A DNA stretch of 64,000 nucleotides, from positions 64,459,137-64,523,136 of the forward strand of contig CM051032.1 in NCBI GenBank assembly GCA_027627225.1, given 5' to 3'. Positions 14,001-23,380 of the stretch are shown in pieces; position 1 is the stretch's first letter, and each line of letters opens with the position of its first letter. Source of the stretch: Congeria kusceri. Its lineage: Eukaryota > Mollusca > Bivalvia > Myida > Dreissenidae. A program made the position numbers and the translations under genes. Under the pieces are notes generated by a model. It had not been told where the DNA came from. It searched no databases and saw nothing but the letters and a program-made list of their open reading frames with translations.

Positions 14001-17000
14001 GAAAATATTGATGTTTTTCCAGAAACAATTTTCAGTTTTAACAACTAATAATAATTAAGTTGATTAATAAAATCTTTATTAAATAAGTGATTTAATTCAG
14101 GCACTGTTATTTGTCCTCGGTCAGCAGTATTGGCATTCGTCCGTAGGTCTCATGCCAATACATGTGACCTCGGAAAAATAACAGTGCCTTTATGAAATCA
14201 TTTATTTAATAACATTATAATATTGACGGTTCATAGCGTAGGCTTAATTGTTTCGTTATTAACGTGTTATCCTGGTTCCCCGCAGGTTGGCTTCCTCGTC
14301 GGTATTTGTCTGCCTTGCTACGATTTGATGGCGCAAGTATTGCCGGAAACCAAGCCGATGAAAGATGGTGCATTGTAAGTATTATCATAAAGACTTCGTT
14401 TTGGCACTACTAGAACCATTTTTATTTTCAATCAAAAACTTAAGGCGAAATATATATTCTGTAGACTAGTTTGTACAGAGAGTAATAACCAATTTGATTA
14501 CCGAATCCATGTGCCGTACATGTTTATTTTAAATTCGATATCCGTAGTGATACGAAAAGGTCCGTCTTTTTTTACAACAGTGTGCGTCATAAAAAGGACT
14601 AGTACAAAGGTATGTGAAACCCGCAATTTATTTGAGGCATGTCGTGGGAAACCGGGCTTAATGCCTGTGCGTAAAGTGTCATCCCGGTTTGGTCTGTGCA
14701 GTCCGACACTTTCCGCTCTTATGGTATTTTCTGTTTCGATGTAGTCTCTTCTAAAAATAAATCCAATGTAGGCGGAAAGTGCCGTCCCGGACGACACTTT
14801 ACGCACATGCATTAAGGCCGGGGTTCCCACGACACGCCTCATTAGTTAAACACGTGTACAAACTATATACTAGTAATTGTCTCAGGTAAAGAAGAAAATA
14901 ATACAAAAATTGCGTGAAAAAAACAGTGCGATATCGTCTGTTTTGCTCATTCATGTGTAAGCGACATATTCTTAAGAAAGAATATTTTTGTCAAATGGCA
15001 ATGTTACTCGATCCATGCATTAATGACGTTCTTACAATATAAAGGAGAACTAGTGTCATACAGACATATTTGTTGTGCGTGACAAATGTTAAACCAAATG
15101 TAAGACAATGCATCATTCTTCATATGTTGCATGATACGTACGTAAAGGCCTTGTCACACTGTGGGGAATTTGAGCTACGAGTTCTGGCGAGTTGTAACTC
15201 GCCACAACTCGCCTGGTGTCGTGTAAATCTGAAACACGTGTCGTTCTTTGTCGCAGCGATGTCTTCTTATCTGCTTATGTTGCCAGAACTCGCCAAGTAG
15301 CGGCGAGAATTTTAAACGGTTTAAAATTCTCGTCGCTTCTCGGCGACCTTTTATTCTCGTCCACGTGTCGAAGACATGTCGAAGGAATCTCGCGCACTCT
15401 CAAACACACTCGAACACATTCCGGAGACGAGTTTGCTGCTAGTTAGGAGACTTGTCTACGATATCTGCTCTTCCGTTTCTCGTAAAATGTCGTCAGAAAC
15501 TCTTGCTCATGTTCTCACAAGTCGTACAGACTCGTTCACACTCGTACATTCTCGAAGACAAGTCTTCGATTGTCGAAAATATATCGTACGCATATCTCGG
15601 CTGAACTCGTGATAAAATGTGATTATCGTACTTGTGTCGTGTCAATGTCGTGTCAAGGTTGAAGAAAACTCGAACAAATGTCGTCTTGAAACAATTCCGC
15701 GACCAACTCGTCCACTTTACGGCGAGTTATAACTGTGCAGGACTCGTACAAAACTCGAATCTCAAAGTCGCCACAGTGTTATAGGGCTTTAACTCGTGGC
15801 CACGAGATACCAAGGCGTGGCCAAGAGATACTAAGTCGTGGCCACGAGTTACGTCACTCGTGGCCACGACTTAATAACTCGTGGCCATGACTTAATAACT
15901 CGTGGCCACGAGATACTAAGTCGTTGCCACGACTTAATAACTCGTGACCACGAGATAAATTATTTTTCTCACGTGTCACGTCTATGCAGACTTCCCGAAA
16001 ACCGTCGGTCCGACGGACATGACCGGCAAATTTTGAGTGGGTCCGACATTTATTATGCCCCCCTTCGAAGAAGTGGGGGTATCTTGCTTTGCACGTGTCC
16101 GTCGGTCGGCAGTCGGTCGGTCGGTCGGTAGGTCTGTCCGTAGACCATTTCGTTTCCGCACGATATCTTGAGAACGCTTTGACCTACGATCATGAAAGTT
16201 GGTACGCTGGTTACTTGGGTGGAAAGAAAGAACCCTATAAATTTTGAGATCAACAGGTCAAAGGTCAAGGTCACCGTTGCTAAAAATAGAAAAATGGTTT
16301 CCCCTCAATGACTTGAGAACGCATTGAGATATTTTAATGAAACTTTATACATAGATACCTTACATCGAGACCTTGCTTGGGATTGCATATGCATTGGGTG
16401 GGATCAACGTCAAGGTCACCCTTACTAAAAATAGGAAAACGGTTTCTGCTCAATAACTTGAGAACACATCGAGATATTTTAAAGAAACTTCATACATAGA
16501 TACCATATATCGAGACCTCGCTTGGGATTGCATATCTAAACAAATATCTTAATAATTGCATATTTACAACTTGGCTGCAAGTCGGGGGCATACATGTTTT
16601 ACAAACATCTCTTGTTTACTAAGAATCGGACCGACCGTCCGACAACTTTTTAAAGACTTATTCCTATAATTTATTATGTAACTGTATAAAAAATACCTAA
16701 TATCGGAGCAATTGAATACAGCTCCGCTATATCGTGATCCGCACTTTGCGAATCGGCCGTGGATCTGATCATGATTTTTTTCATGCTCTTTATTGATTAT
16801 CTTATTACCCCAACTGCCGTAAATAAATCCCGTTTGGTCCGAATTTTCGTGCCTTACTCGCTTTTTTTTCATTTACACTCGTGATATGCGACAAACAATA
16901 ACACGACCCGCGCAACATCAACGTGTAACAGTTTGACGTCACAAGCTTACTTTGCGCAACGTCCGTTCACTGCAGGCGCTTTAATTAGCAGCCTTTAATT

Positions 17001-18349
17001 TCAAACAGCTGTGGGTCGTGAAAAACGTACTGCACGCAGTCCACGTGTTCACCGTCACTGTAAGTTACAGATCAATACTAATCTATACGACAACAACGTT
17101 ATCGATACCGCGTAACTGCTTTCACGTTATAGAGGTAATGGTGTCTACAAAAGATCTAGACTATGACACATACAATTTGCACATCCTTCGCGATTTTATA
17201 GACACCTAAATGTTTTGCACAAAAATAAAGATTTCACAGTTCTTTGCGCTACAATTTTTTTTATATCACGGTCATTACTGTAACGTCCACCCTTTTCCAT
17301 GCGGATGACGTGACGTTGTGACTGTAGCATAATTTTCGACGGAATGTTTTTTTTTTATCTAACCACGGGTTTTACATGAACAACATGTGCATACGAAATG
17401 TAAATAGAATTTGTGTTAAGGTCTCGTGAACAGTAAAATTCGGATAGGAGTTTTGGATTTGAGTTGTCATATCGTAGTTTGATATTAATTAAATGTATTG
17501 TATATTGTATGTTATCTGTGTTAACAACAATTAAAAAGGTGAGCAAGTTACGTTTGCTGTTTGAGATAGCGAAAACACACTAGTGTATACATGTATAATG
17601 TTTACTATAGACTATATATACATGAAGGATTTTTCATCCGGCAATATTTATTTCGGTCCGGCATGTTTTGACTGGTTGTCGGACCAAATGTCTGACACTT
17701 TTTTGAGCTTTCGGGAAGTCTGGTCTATGCCACCGTAGAAATGAATGATCTTATTTCAAGATATTTCCTCGAAAGGCTTATGTATCTAGTGAATTTGTTC
17801 AGCCAAATAACTGGATTTCGGATTGGCTAAGCCAGCGTCCGTACGAGTTACGTAACTCATGGCCATGAGATACCAAGTTCGTGACCATGAGATACTAAGT
17901 CGTGGCCACGACTTGATAACATCGTGGCCGCGAAATTAAATATTTTTTCCCACATGTCACGTCTATGCCACCGTATCTTCTTCTTAACCCTGTTATTGTT
18001 TTTAATCATCTATTGTTACAGAGCAAACATGAAGAAATGGAAGCAGCTTGCGGAGAAGTCTCGAGAGGAAGTCGAGGAGGAGCTGCGAGTGGACATCTCC
18101 CAGCGGCGCCACAGTCTCATCCAGTACGGCGAAAATCTGGACGACGAGACTTCGACGGACTCAGAGAAGCCAGACGACATATCGGAAGAGGGCGACGTGC
18201 CGGCCGACAGTTCCGAGGACGCCGACGAAGGCGAGACGGACGCCAGTCGCGGAAGTCGTCTGGAAGAAGAGATGGCAGCGGCGGCCGCTGATGGGGAGGA
18301 CAGTCAAAGCGGCATCAGCGACGCCGCTGAACACATTGAGATCATTTAA
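1851..18349 (+). CDS. 3',5'-cyclic nucleotide phosphodiesterase, PDE11-like (3' part of gene)
   Basis: This gene should hydrolyse cAMP and/or cGMP in the cytosol. Exons are 1851-2001, 3421-3576, 4053-4103, 4604-4725, then either 7048-7159 or 9054-9165, then 12846-12926, 14286-14374 and 18022-18349. They join in phase to about 362 residues ending in TAA. Motifs in order: YHNWDHAF (general-acid His and first metal His), CHDLDHRG (metal His/Asp), [20 protein letters not shown] (metal Asp), PMMDRE, VGF. Strings such as [19 protein letters not shown]-type and [13 protein letters not shown] resemble PDE11 most, then PDE5/6; PDE2 and PDE10 fit less well. The upstream GAF domains and start lie outside the window. 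Odd points are an alternative exon pair inside the catalytic domain and Glu at the position of the invariant Gln. Family assignment is firm; the subfamily is by-eye. Confidence 0.93.
2155..2686. mobile_element. TIR element with TTTGTTTGCC ends, copy 1
   Basis: Ends AAGGTTGGCC...TTTGTTTGCCATTGCCTACC and GGATAGGCAATGGCAAACAA...AAGGTTGGCCTTA are inverted. A C14-A10 tract sits inside. It fills much of the 2002-3420 PDE intron; the rest of that intron carries a short duplicated repeat at about 3105-3355. Confidence 0.65.
3421..3576 (+). CDS. PDE exon with HDLDHRG metal site
   Basis: This 52-codon exon lies between 'ttccag' and 'gtattt' and is phase 0 at both ends. It carries [10 protein letters not shown] (the metal-binding His-Asp pair), then [19 protein letters not shown] and VTILQ. 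The coding stretch is visibly richer in GC than the flanking intron. Confidence 0.95.
4053..4103 (+). CDS. PDE micro-exon NEGHNIF
   Basis: A 17-codon, phase 0-0 exon between 'cttacag' and 'gtgagt' reading [17 protein letters not shown]. It aligns directly after VTILQ, as NEGHNIF-type sequence does in animal PDEs. It is too short to stand out as an open frame. Confidence 0.93.
4604..4725 (+). CDS. PDE exon ILATDLAL
   Basis: The exon follows 'ctgtcag' and ends CAT AG before 'gtaggt', leaving two bases (AG) to be completed downstream. It encodes 40 codons including [18 protein letters not shown] and ends WKDDDH. The AG overhang becomes Arg with either of the two alternative downstream exons, because one starts with G and the other with A. 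Confidence 0.94.
5430..5670 (+). repeat. 75-bp tandem repeat, 3 units
   Basis: GATATTAGATGATCGAAATG recurs at 5430, 5505 and 5580 with near-identical intervening sequence. A single copy of the same unit is present at about 21850, showing local amplification within this copy of the dispersed repeat. Confidence 0.85.
5701..5795 (-). ncRNA. tRNA-like SINE relic
   Basis: Minus-strand CAGCGCAGTTGGTAAAAGCGC resembles an A box and GAGTTCGATACCC a B box. A degenerate relative in the same sequence context lies at about 21960-22040, so both are copies of one dispersed repeat (about 5430-6005 and 21845-22280) sharing the ending CGTTGACATAGTCCCTTTAA. Confidence 0.45.
7048..7159 (+). CDS. PDE alternative exon, version A
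   Basis: The exon is 112 bp, between 'catttag' and a 'gtagaa' donor. It reads [14 protein letters not shown], then [20 protein letters not shown], then FYQQ. The Asp of MTGCDL is the conserved metal ligand of the catalytic site. Entry needs two upstream bases and exit is phase 0. Exon 9054-9165 has the same length, phases and motif skeleton, so this is one member of a duplicated exon pair. It is the more conventional version by eye, but nothing here shows which is used more. Confidence 0.93.
7326..7494. mobile_element. TTGTTTATCGGCT foldback element, copy 1
   Basis: GAAATAA-TTTTCGATTTAGAGTTGTTT-ATCGGCT is mirrored by AGCCGATAAACAACG...GCGAAATTTATTTC. It lies in the intron between the two alternative PDE exons. 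The rest of 7160-9053 has only a short palindrome at 8112-8140. Confidence 0.7.
8112..8140. repeat. Perfect 13-bp palindrome
   Basis: TTTAAATGGACCA - GTT - TGGTCCATTTAAA. Confidence 0.9.
9054..9165 (+). CDS. PDE alternative exon, version B (mutually exclusive with A)
   Basis: The exon is 112 bp, between 'cccacag' and 'gtataa'. It reads [14 protein letters not shown], then [20 protein letters not shown], then FWQQ. It keeps MTGCDL, KPW, QLD, EEF and the closing QQ of version A while most other positions differ, as expected of an old exon duplication kept under selection. Because 112 is not a multiple of three and both versions share phases, joining A to B, or skipping both, shifts the frame and soon meets a stop. 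Only one can be included in a functional mRNA. Confidence 0.9.
9840..11480 (+). repeat. Degenerate tandem dispersed repeat (mollusc-type)
   Basis: Units of roughly 150-190 bp repeat phrases such as CATCTTCACCAAACTTCATG, GGAATTGTGGAGTTATGGCC and CTTGTGCACCTGG. It occupies the large PDE intron 9166-12845. Open frames here are broken and short. Confidence 0.7.
11807..12465. repeat. 33-bp minisatellite, about 20 units
   Basis: Unit CATTGTCCGTGTTGTCTTGA-ACATCCATTGAAA, 33 bp, with a few 30-32-bp variants. It is open on both strands over long stretches ([11 protein letters not shown] on minus, [11 protein letters not shown] on plus) only because the unit is a multiple of three; the odd-length units break each frame. 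In the PDE intron 9166-12845. Confidence 0.9.
12846..12926 (+). CDS. PDE exon [15 protein letters not shown]
   Basis: A 27-codon, phase 0-0 exon between 'cttatag' and 'gtatta', reading [20 protein letters not shown], then HELPQLE. The last codon GAG (Glu) sits where known PDEs have the Gln that hydrogen-bonds the purine (pattern P-x-x-Q-x-G-F; here P-Q-L-E-V-G-F across the next junction). The intron falls directly after this codon. Confidence 0.94.
14077..14211. repeat. 135-bp hairpin (foldback element)
   Basis: TTATTAAATAAGTGATTTAA-TTCAGGCACTGTTATTT pairs with AAATAACAGTGCCTTTATGA-AATCATTTATTTAATAA, with GTCCTCGGTCA/TGACCTCGG inside. It lies about 75 bp before PDE exon 14286-14374; the rest of intron 12927-14285 shows a threefold repeat of about 80 bp with GCTTTATCAGCATA at 13540-13730. 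Confidence 0.75.
14286..14374 (+). CDS. PDE exon [13 protein letters not shown]
   Basis: The exon follows 'ccgcag' and ends GGT GCA TT before 'gtaagt' (29 codons plus two bases). It reads [20 protein letters not shown], then ETKPMKDGA. The Phe of VGF corresponds to the purine-stacking Phe of the PDE family. The TT overhang plus A of the last exon gives Leu. Confidence 0.94.
14633..14841 (+). mobile_element. GAGGCG foldback MITE, copy 2
   Basis: Arms TGAGGCATGTCGTGGG and CACGACACGCCTCA; lacks part of one inner arm. Lies in the last PDE intron. Confidence 0.85.
15144..15790. mobile_element. 645-bp foldback element rich in ACTCG
   Basis: Ends AAGGCCTTGTCACACTGTGG and CCACAGTGTTATAGGGCTTT are imperfect inverted repeats. 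The interior has GAATTTTAAACGGTTTAAAATTC-type palindromes and many ACTCG/CGAGT words. No credible frame. In the last PDE intron. Confidence 0.65.
15790..15958. repeat. Tandem self-complementary CTCGTGGCCACGAG units, array 1
   Basis: Alternating CTCGTGGCCACGAG and AAGTCGTGGCCACGACTT palindromes separated by ATA/TAATA, each unit its own reverse complement. The array is followed by TTATTTTTCTCACGTGTCAC-GTCTATGC. Confidence 0.9.
16046..16620. repeat. Dispersed repeat with TCGG run and 'cttgagaacgc' units
   Basis: It begins TATGCCCCCCTTCGAAGAAG, has a (TCGG)n stretch near 16105-16130 and two or three units of ACTTGAGAACGCATTGAGAT type about 170 bp apart, and ends CGGGGGCATA. The next 16620-17840 is without a gene; 17285-17330 resembles 58975-59030. 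Confidence 0.6.
17840..17970. repeat. CTCGTGGCCACGAG palindrome array 2, abutting the PDE last exon
   Basis: Degenerate units (ACTCATGGCCATGAG, AAGTCGTGGCCACGACTT) followed by CCCACATGTCACGTCTATGC, the same border as array 1. It ends about 50 bp before the acceptor of the terminal PDE exon. Confidence 0.8.
18022..18349 (+). CDS. PDE terminal exon with acidic tail
   Basis: The exon follows 'tgttacag' and ends in TAA. It opens with [12 protein letters not shown], the end of the catalytic fold (the W matches PDE5/11), followed by about 85 residues rich in Glu, Asp and Ser. The tail includes SQRRHSLIQ, a good match to the protein kinase A consensus (R-R-x-S), and ends HIEII. GC content is high compared with the adjoining intron. 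Other frames stay open by composition, but the ANMKKW frame is the one matching the family and the upstream phase. Confidence 0.9.
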
Positions 18350-18426
18350 AACGTCCGAAATGTTTGCGTAGGAAATGTTTAGCTACATCTATGGTCGTGG
18401 GTTGTTGAACAAGAGTCGATATACAC

Positions 18427-18612
18427 ATAGAACATATATCAACTAGTGATATATCTACATACATATCTCGTATATCAAATTCCGATTGACACCAGGATCG
18501 ACATTGATTGGATTAAAGACGTCATTGATGACGACAAGCAGACGCGGGTGTGGAAGGATATGAAATTGAATGGGTACTGGTCAAAAGAAACAAAAGAGAC
18601 ATTCGTTGTTTA
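18427..18612 (+). other. Coding-like stretch in PDE 3' region
   Basis: A frame without ATG, ending TAA at 18612, reads PIDTRIDIDWIKDVIDDDKQ, then TRVWKDMKLNGYWSKETKET. Composition looks coding-like (Asp, Lys, Trp), but no splice acceptor or family match is evident. It could be an alternative 3' exon, an exon relic, or chance. Confidence 0.2.
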
Positions 18613-19062
18613 ATTACATTTATTGAACAAGGTTGTTGTCAGCACTGAATGGAATTTCGGACAAACTTCGTCCTACATCACTCGTCATTTGTATTCGTAC
18701 TTATACATACGTAGTCAAAAGACAGACTCGTATCGTTTGCACCTTGTGATGCATACATATATAGCGTTATTGTGCACTGGGTATAAATACGTGCCTCTGT
18801 CCGGATACGCCAAAATTGTCTAAGTAGGCCTATTTTCTTTTAGGATTCTTTCTAGTACAAGGCGTTTATATAAGTATTCCTTGTTTAGTTTTAAGACAAA
18901 GGCGGATGAATACTTTTACCATTTGTAGTGTTACCATATTTATTTACTAGTATACGAGAAGAAAAGCTAATACTGACATCATATACGGGGATATTTCAGT
19001 TGCGAAATTCGAACAACTTTTTATTTTCTGCTTTCCAGTGATCTATATGGAAATATCCGTGA

Positions 19063-19068
19063 AATAAA
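19063..19068 (+). terminator. Candidate PDE polyadenylation signal
   Basis: AATAAA in 'gtgaaataaaatg' about 0.7 kb after the PDE stop codon. It is the clearest hexamer I noticed downstream; no transcript evidence is available. Confidence 0.35.
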
Positions 19069-19387
19069 ATGTAATTCTCCGTTCTAAAGCAGTGAACTTA
19101 CCACTCTGGTAATTGTCACTGTTTCACTCTGGTTCCCGATTTAACAGCTAAAAGGACCGTCCACGATGCCTGACTGAAAATATTGAAATGGCGTCATTAT
19201 TTTGACGTGATGACGTTAAATTTTCCAGGTAACCCCAAATTGGAAGCAATTATAATGCTGCGCCACTCGTAATATAAAATACGATCTTACTCCGAAATCA
19301 ACAAATGTTCTTAATTTTTTACAAATATGTTTGTGAGCTGGACGTGTGACTACTGTTCTAAATCGCAAACTTATTCGTAATTTTATA

Positions 19388-19567
19388 TGAGGCGTATCGT
19401 GAGAAAACCTACAATGGATTTATGTTCAGAATAGGCTTCCTTTGAACAGAAAATACCATAAAAGCGGAAAGTGCCGTCCTGGATTAGCCTGTGCGGACTG
19501 CACAGGCTAATCCGGGACGACACTTTACGCACATGCATTAAGCCCGGTTTTCCCACGACACGCCTCA
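19388..19567 (-). mobile_element. GAGGCG foldback MITE, copy 3
   Basis: The centre is in minus orientation (CCATAAAAGCGGAAAG). Flanks read TA before TGAGG and TA after CCTCA, a likely TA target duplication. The outer left arm is shortened. Confidence 0.85.
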
Positions 19568-20038
19568 TATTTTCCAATGGAAACGGCAGTTACATCTGAG
19601 TCGGTTTTGTTTCCATTACCTACTATTTAAGATTAAGACAAAGTTTGAGCTATATTTTAGTCACGTGGCGTGTTCAGTAGACCGAAATACAACCGATGTA
19701 GTAGTATTAGCATCTAGTGGTTAATTGTAAATGCTAAAAGTACGTTTTACTGTTTGCTTTGTCCGTTTTCCGAAGAAATATTTTATTCCTTCCTTGTGCA
19801 AACATGTGTACAAGTGTCATTAGGTTCATATTTATTTTGTTTTAATTTTGATATTTTACAGTTCAGCTAAGGACAGGGCTTGTTTATCTTTAGTTCTCGG
19901 ACCCGCCGACTGGATTTTTTGAAAATACAAAAATATGGAACAAAATCAATGTTGTAAAAATAATAAACCAAAAATTTTAAATAAATAAAGATATCATTTA
20001 TTTCCACTGATGCTGTATTCCTTACGCAAATAAACATT

Positions 20039-20275
20039 TGAGGCGCGTCGTGGGAAAACCGGTCTTAATGCATGTGCGTAAAGTGTCGTCCGCACAGGCT
20101 AATCCAGGACGGCACTTTCCGCCTACAGTGGATTTATGTTTAGAAGAGACTTTATTGAAACAGAAAATTCCATAAAAGCGGAAAGTGCCGTCCCGGATTA
20201 GCCTGTGCGGACTGCTGATCCGGGACGACACATTACGCACATGCATTAAGTCCGGTTTTCCCATGACGCGCCTCA
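20039..20275 (-). mobile_element. GAGGCG foldback MITE, copy 4
   Basis: Minus orientation centre, with complete arms TGAGGCGCGTCGTGGG and CATGACGCGCCTCA. Confidence 0.85.
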
Positions 20276-20486
20276 TTTCAACTCACGGTTATAATGTAAA
20301 AAAACACATATTAATTCAACGTAAATTGTGTTGGTTTTAAATGCATGTTTAAATAAGAAGCAATGCGTTGTACATGTACTATTATTGCTACTTTTGGTAA
20401 GTACATTGCGAAAAAAATATGTTTATACTTATAGTAGATTTTTTTTTTTTTTTTTTCCGGCGCCCGACAGGTCAGGTTTCCAAAAA

Positions 20487-20565
20487 TCGAGGGTTGAGCG
20501 CAAAACTGTGGTATCTGTTTAACATTTTTATATCAGATACAATAGTATCACGCTCAACCCTCGAA
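20487..20565. repeat. 79-bp hairpin, copy 1
   Basis: TCGAGGGTTGAGCG (20488-20501) pairs perfectly with CGCTCAACCCTCGA (20551-20564), with a second stem GGTATCTG/CAGATAC inside. Confidence 0.85.
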
Positions 20566-20995
20566 ATGTCCTAGAAACTAAAAATAAAAAATCTCTGGCC
20601 TAAACACATTCTTCGTGGTGGGTTTCAAGCAAAAACAGAGTTGTCATACGGTGGTTTGTTCCCTTCTTGTAAAGAAGAGTTAAATTTGATTGTGTGTATT
20701 TATTCGCCAGTGTCGGACTTTGCGTATTATGTGTTTTGTTATTCTTTGCAATCATATTTATACATATCATATATGTTATTAAGAAAATACATGTATATGA
20801 CACTATATTAACTCGGCTGAGCTCAAGCATTGGTCGTGTATACCCGTGTTAATATGCGCATTGCATTAAACACCCGTTCATATCATCATATTTAGTATCC
20901 GTGTTTTTGCCTAGTTTTGAAACCATTGCAAAATAATCAAATCACCTGGGCCTTTTGCCTAGTTTTTAAACCATTGCAAAACAATCAAATCGCCT

Positions 20996-21259
20996 GGGCC
21001 CGTATTCACAAAGCTCCTTAGGGAAAACTTAGGTAAATTCCTTAAATTCGTTATATTCCTTAAGTCTCTGGCTGTTTCGTGTAAAGGTCTTTTAACATTA
21101 AAATGTGATAAACTTGTAAATATTGCCTATATGTTTAATATTGCAGCCTTCTTTGTACAGAAATCATTGAATTTCACATAGAAAATGTGATTTGAAATGT
21201 CCACTTAAGTTCAACTTAGGTTTAAGATTTCCCTTAGGAGCTTTGTGAATACTGGCCCC
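20996..21259. mobile_element. CACAAAGCTCC foldback element, copy 1
   Basis: GGGCCCGTATTCACAAAGCT-CCTTAGG pairs with CTTAGGAG-CTTTGTGAATACTGGCCCC. Just upstream a 48-bp segment (TTGCCTAGTTTT...CCTGGGCC) is tandemly duplicated at about 20906-21000. Confidence 0.8.
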
Positions 21260-21374
21260 GGTCTTGATATTTGCCATGTGCACCCTCTAACAAAATTACG
21301 TATTGTTCAGGCACAGTTGCTATTTCTTCTCAAAAGACTTCAAGGGACTGTGTCAAGGAAAAAAGCTCACATTC

Positions 21375-21455
21375 TCAACGCACTTCCTCAACTCACTTCC
21401 TCAACTCACTTCCTCGACTCACTTCCTCAACTCACTTCCTCAACTCACTTCCTTA
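21375..21455 (+). repeat. 13-bp minisatellite
   Basis: CTCAACTCACTTC repeated about six times. The rest of 21260-22740 is AT-rich with only the SINE-like copy listed separately. Confidence 0.85.
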
Positions 21456-21844
21456 TTTTTATTTTAGGAGGTTCATGCACTGCTGTACTTCAAACTTCCA
21501 TCTACGTTGAATTTTTTTTTTCAGATCTTTGCTGACTTTCTTCATTATTTAAAAGGCTGATTTTGTAAATTGTAGTATTACTATTTTGTTATGGTATGAA
21601 TTATGTATATGTTGAAACCATTTCAACTTTACGAAATGCCAATTGTTATTTTGTTCACAAGAAATATAGACGAAATGTCATGATGATATATATTTCAGTT
21701 GTATATAATATTTATGGAGAAGGCTCTAATAAGTAATCGTAACTTTCAGCCCAATTCAAGCATTATCTACTTGTTATGGTATACCATTGCAGTTTTGTGA
21801 ATACGTATATTTAAACTAACGAAACATTGGTTTCATGTTGCACT

Positions 21845-22280
21845 AAAAATGATATTAGATGAAAGAAATACGCTATGCGAAAACATGTTCATTAAATAAA
21901 GAATAAATAATGTAATACATAATGAGGTATTTGATAAAACAAATAATCAAAACTATATGAAATAATAAAACCCGAAGCTGGGACTGAGGAGCGATACGAA
22001 GAAGTGACAGTTGACCGCGCTTAAACCAACTATACTGTTATGTTTTGTTAAAGAAACACGTAAACTATGTTTAAACAAAATATTCACAATTCTGACGTCA
22101 ACATGTAAAAGCATGAGAAGGACCTAACAAATACGACCCAAAATGCGACAACTCTTTTCCCATCATGTATACCTTATTTTAATCGTTATTTTTATGCCAG
22201 TTTAGATATCTTAATTTCAGATTTTTGTAAAGAAATTACTCCCTTTAGGCCCTTTTCGTTGACATAGTCCCTTTAAACAA
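21845..22280 (-). repeat. Degenerate second copy of the SINE-like dispersed repeat
   Basis: It shares with 5430-6005 the GATATTAGATGA opening, a tRNA-like middle and the CGTTGACATAGTCCCTTTAA end, but with many substitutions and only one 75-bp unit. Confidence 0.5.
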
Positions 22281-22740
22281 TGGATTTGCCAAATTAATGT
22301 ACATGAAACTAATGGTTATGAATAAATTCGTATCCCTGACCCATTTTTCGATCGGCATACTTAATCAATCTCTAAATATCAATGTGTCAAGTTAATTAAC
22401 CACATATTGTTTTAAGTTAATTTAATGTGAACGTAATTAAATTCTGTTCGTTAATATCTGGACTGAGAAATGTGTTTTTTCCCCAAAATGTTGCATTCTA
22501 AACCACAGAATTTAAGAATGTCCGTATTTAACCATTATGTATCCCCTTTGAACTAAACGTATTTTGACAATGGGTTCATGGGCATTCATATAATCATTGC
22601 GTTGAACCGTATATCCACACAGCCAATGTTGAGAAACGTGTTTGTGTTGACAATTTTAAAATAAAGGCCAACATCTGAGGTAGAAACAATAAGATTTCAC
22701 TTCATTGTATTGTATTTAGCTGATTTTATAATTTCCTACT

Positions 22741-23090
22741 TCTGCACCTTCCCCGGAGGGGGTTGAGCGACGGATATATACGGGACTTTAGAATGAAAGC
22801 GATTCCCGACAGGCGGGAATTTGACACGCCGAATGATTTCGGGTTGTGGGGAAATAGACTTTGGTCGGATTTTGGATCCCGGTAATATTGTCCCCCCCCC
22901 CCCCCCCCCGGTCCATTTGAAATCCCCATAGCATCTGCCACTGAAGGGATGTAGACAAAAATGCTTGGCTCTAGGATGGGGAATAAGACACCAGAAAATT
23001 AAATTAGTCAAATTTCCCTGGGTCAGCCCGCCGCTCCACGCCCCCCCCCCCCTCTTCCCCCGGGGGGGGGGGTAAATATTGATAGATTCA
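22741..23090. mobile_element. ATGCACC foldback element, copy A
   Basis: It shares AAGCGATTCCC.ACAGGC, CACACCGAA/CACGCCGAA and AAAAATGCTTGGCTCTAGG with the copy at 37797-38106. It has long C and G tracts (18 C at about 22892) and a degraded left end. Confidence 0.7.
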
Positions 23091-23380
23091 TTCTGTTGAC
23101 AAAAACACATTCCGTGTAATGATAGTACAACATGCTTATCATGTATTATTTCTAAAGAATTATGTAGTGGTAGATAAAGCTCTATATCACATAGTGTTTT
23201 ATTTGTAACGTTAGTTATCAGATTTTGTTAAATTTGTTACATGATAATGGTCCATGTTGATGTTTGTTTTTCGGTTCAAACAAAGATATCATCTATAGAA
23301 TTGTTTTATTAGGGTACGTTGGATAATTAGCCTGTTATTTTTATCATGTTTGACATAAATTATGTCTTCTATTTTGTATT

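Noticed and set aside
19383..20276. Small ORFs with [18 protein letters not shown] as a protein family
   Set aside because: They recur only because the foldback MITE repeats; frames are interrupted differently in each copy.
22736..23110. 124-residue minus-strand ORF
   Set aside because: It spans homopolymer C/G tracts of a foldback element and has low-complexity glycine runs.
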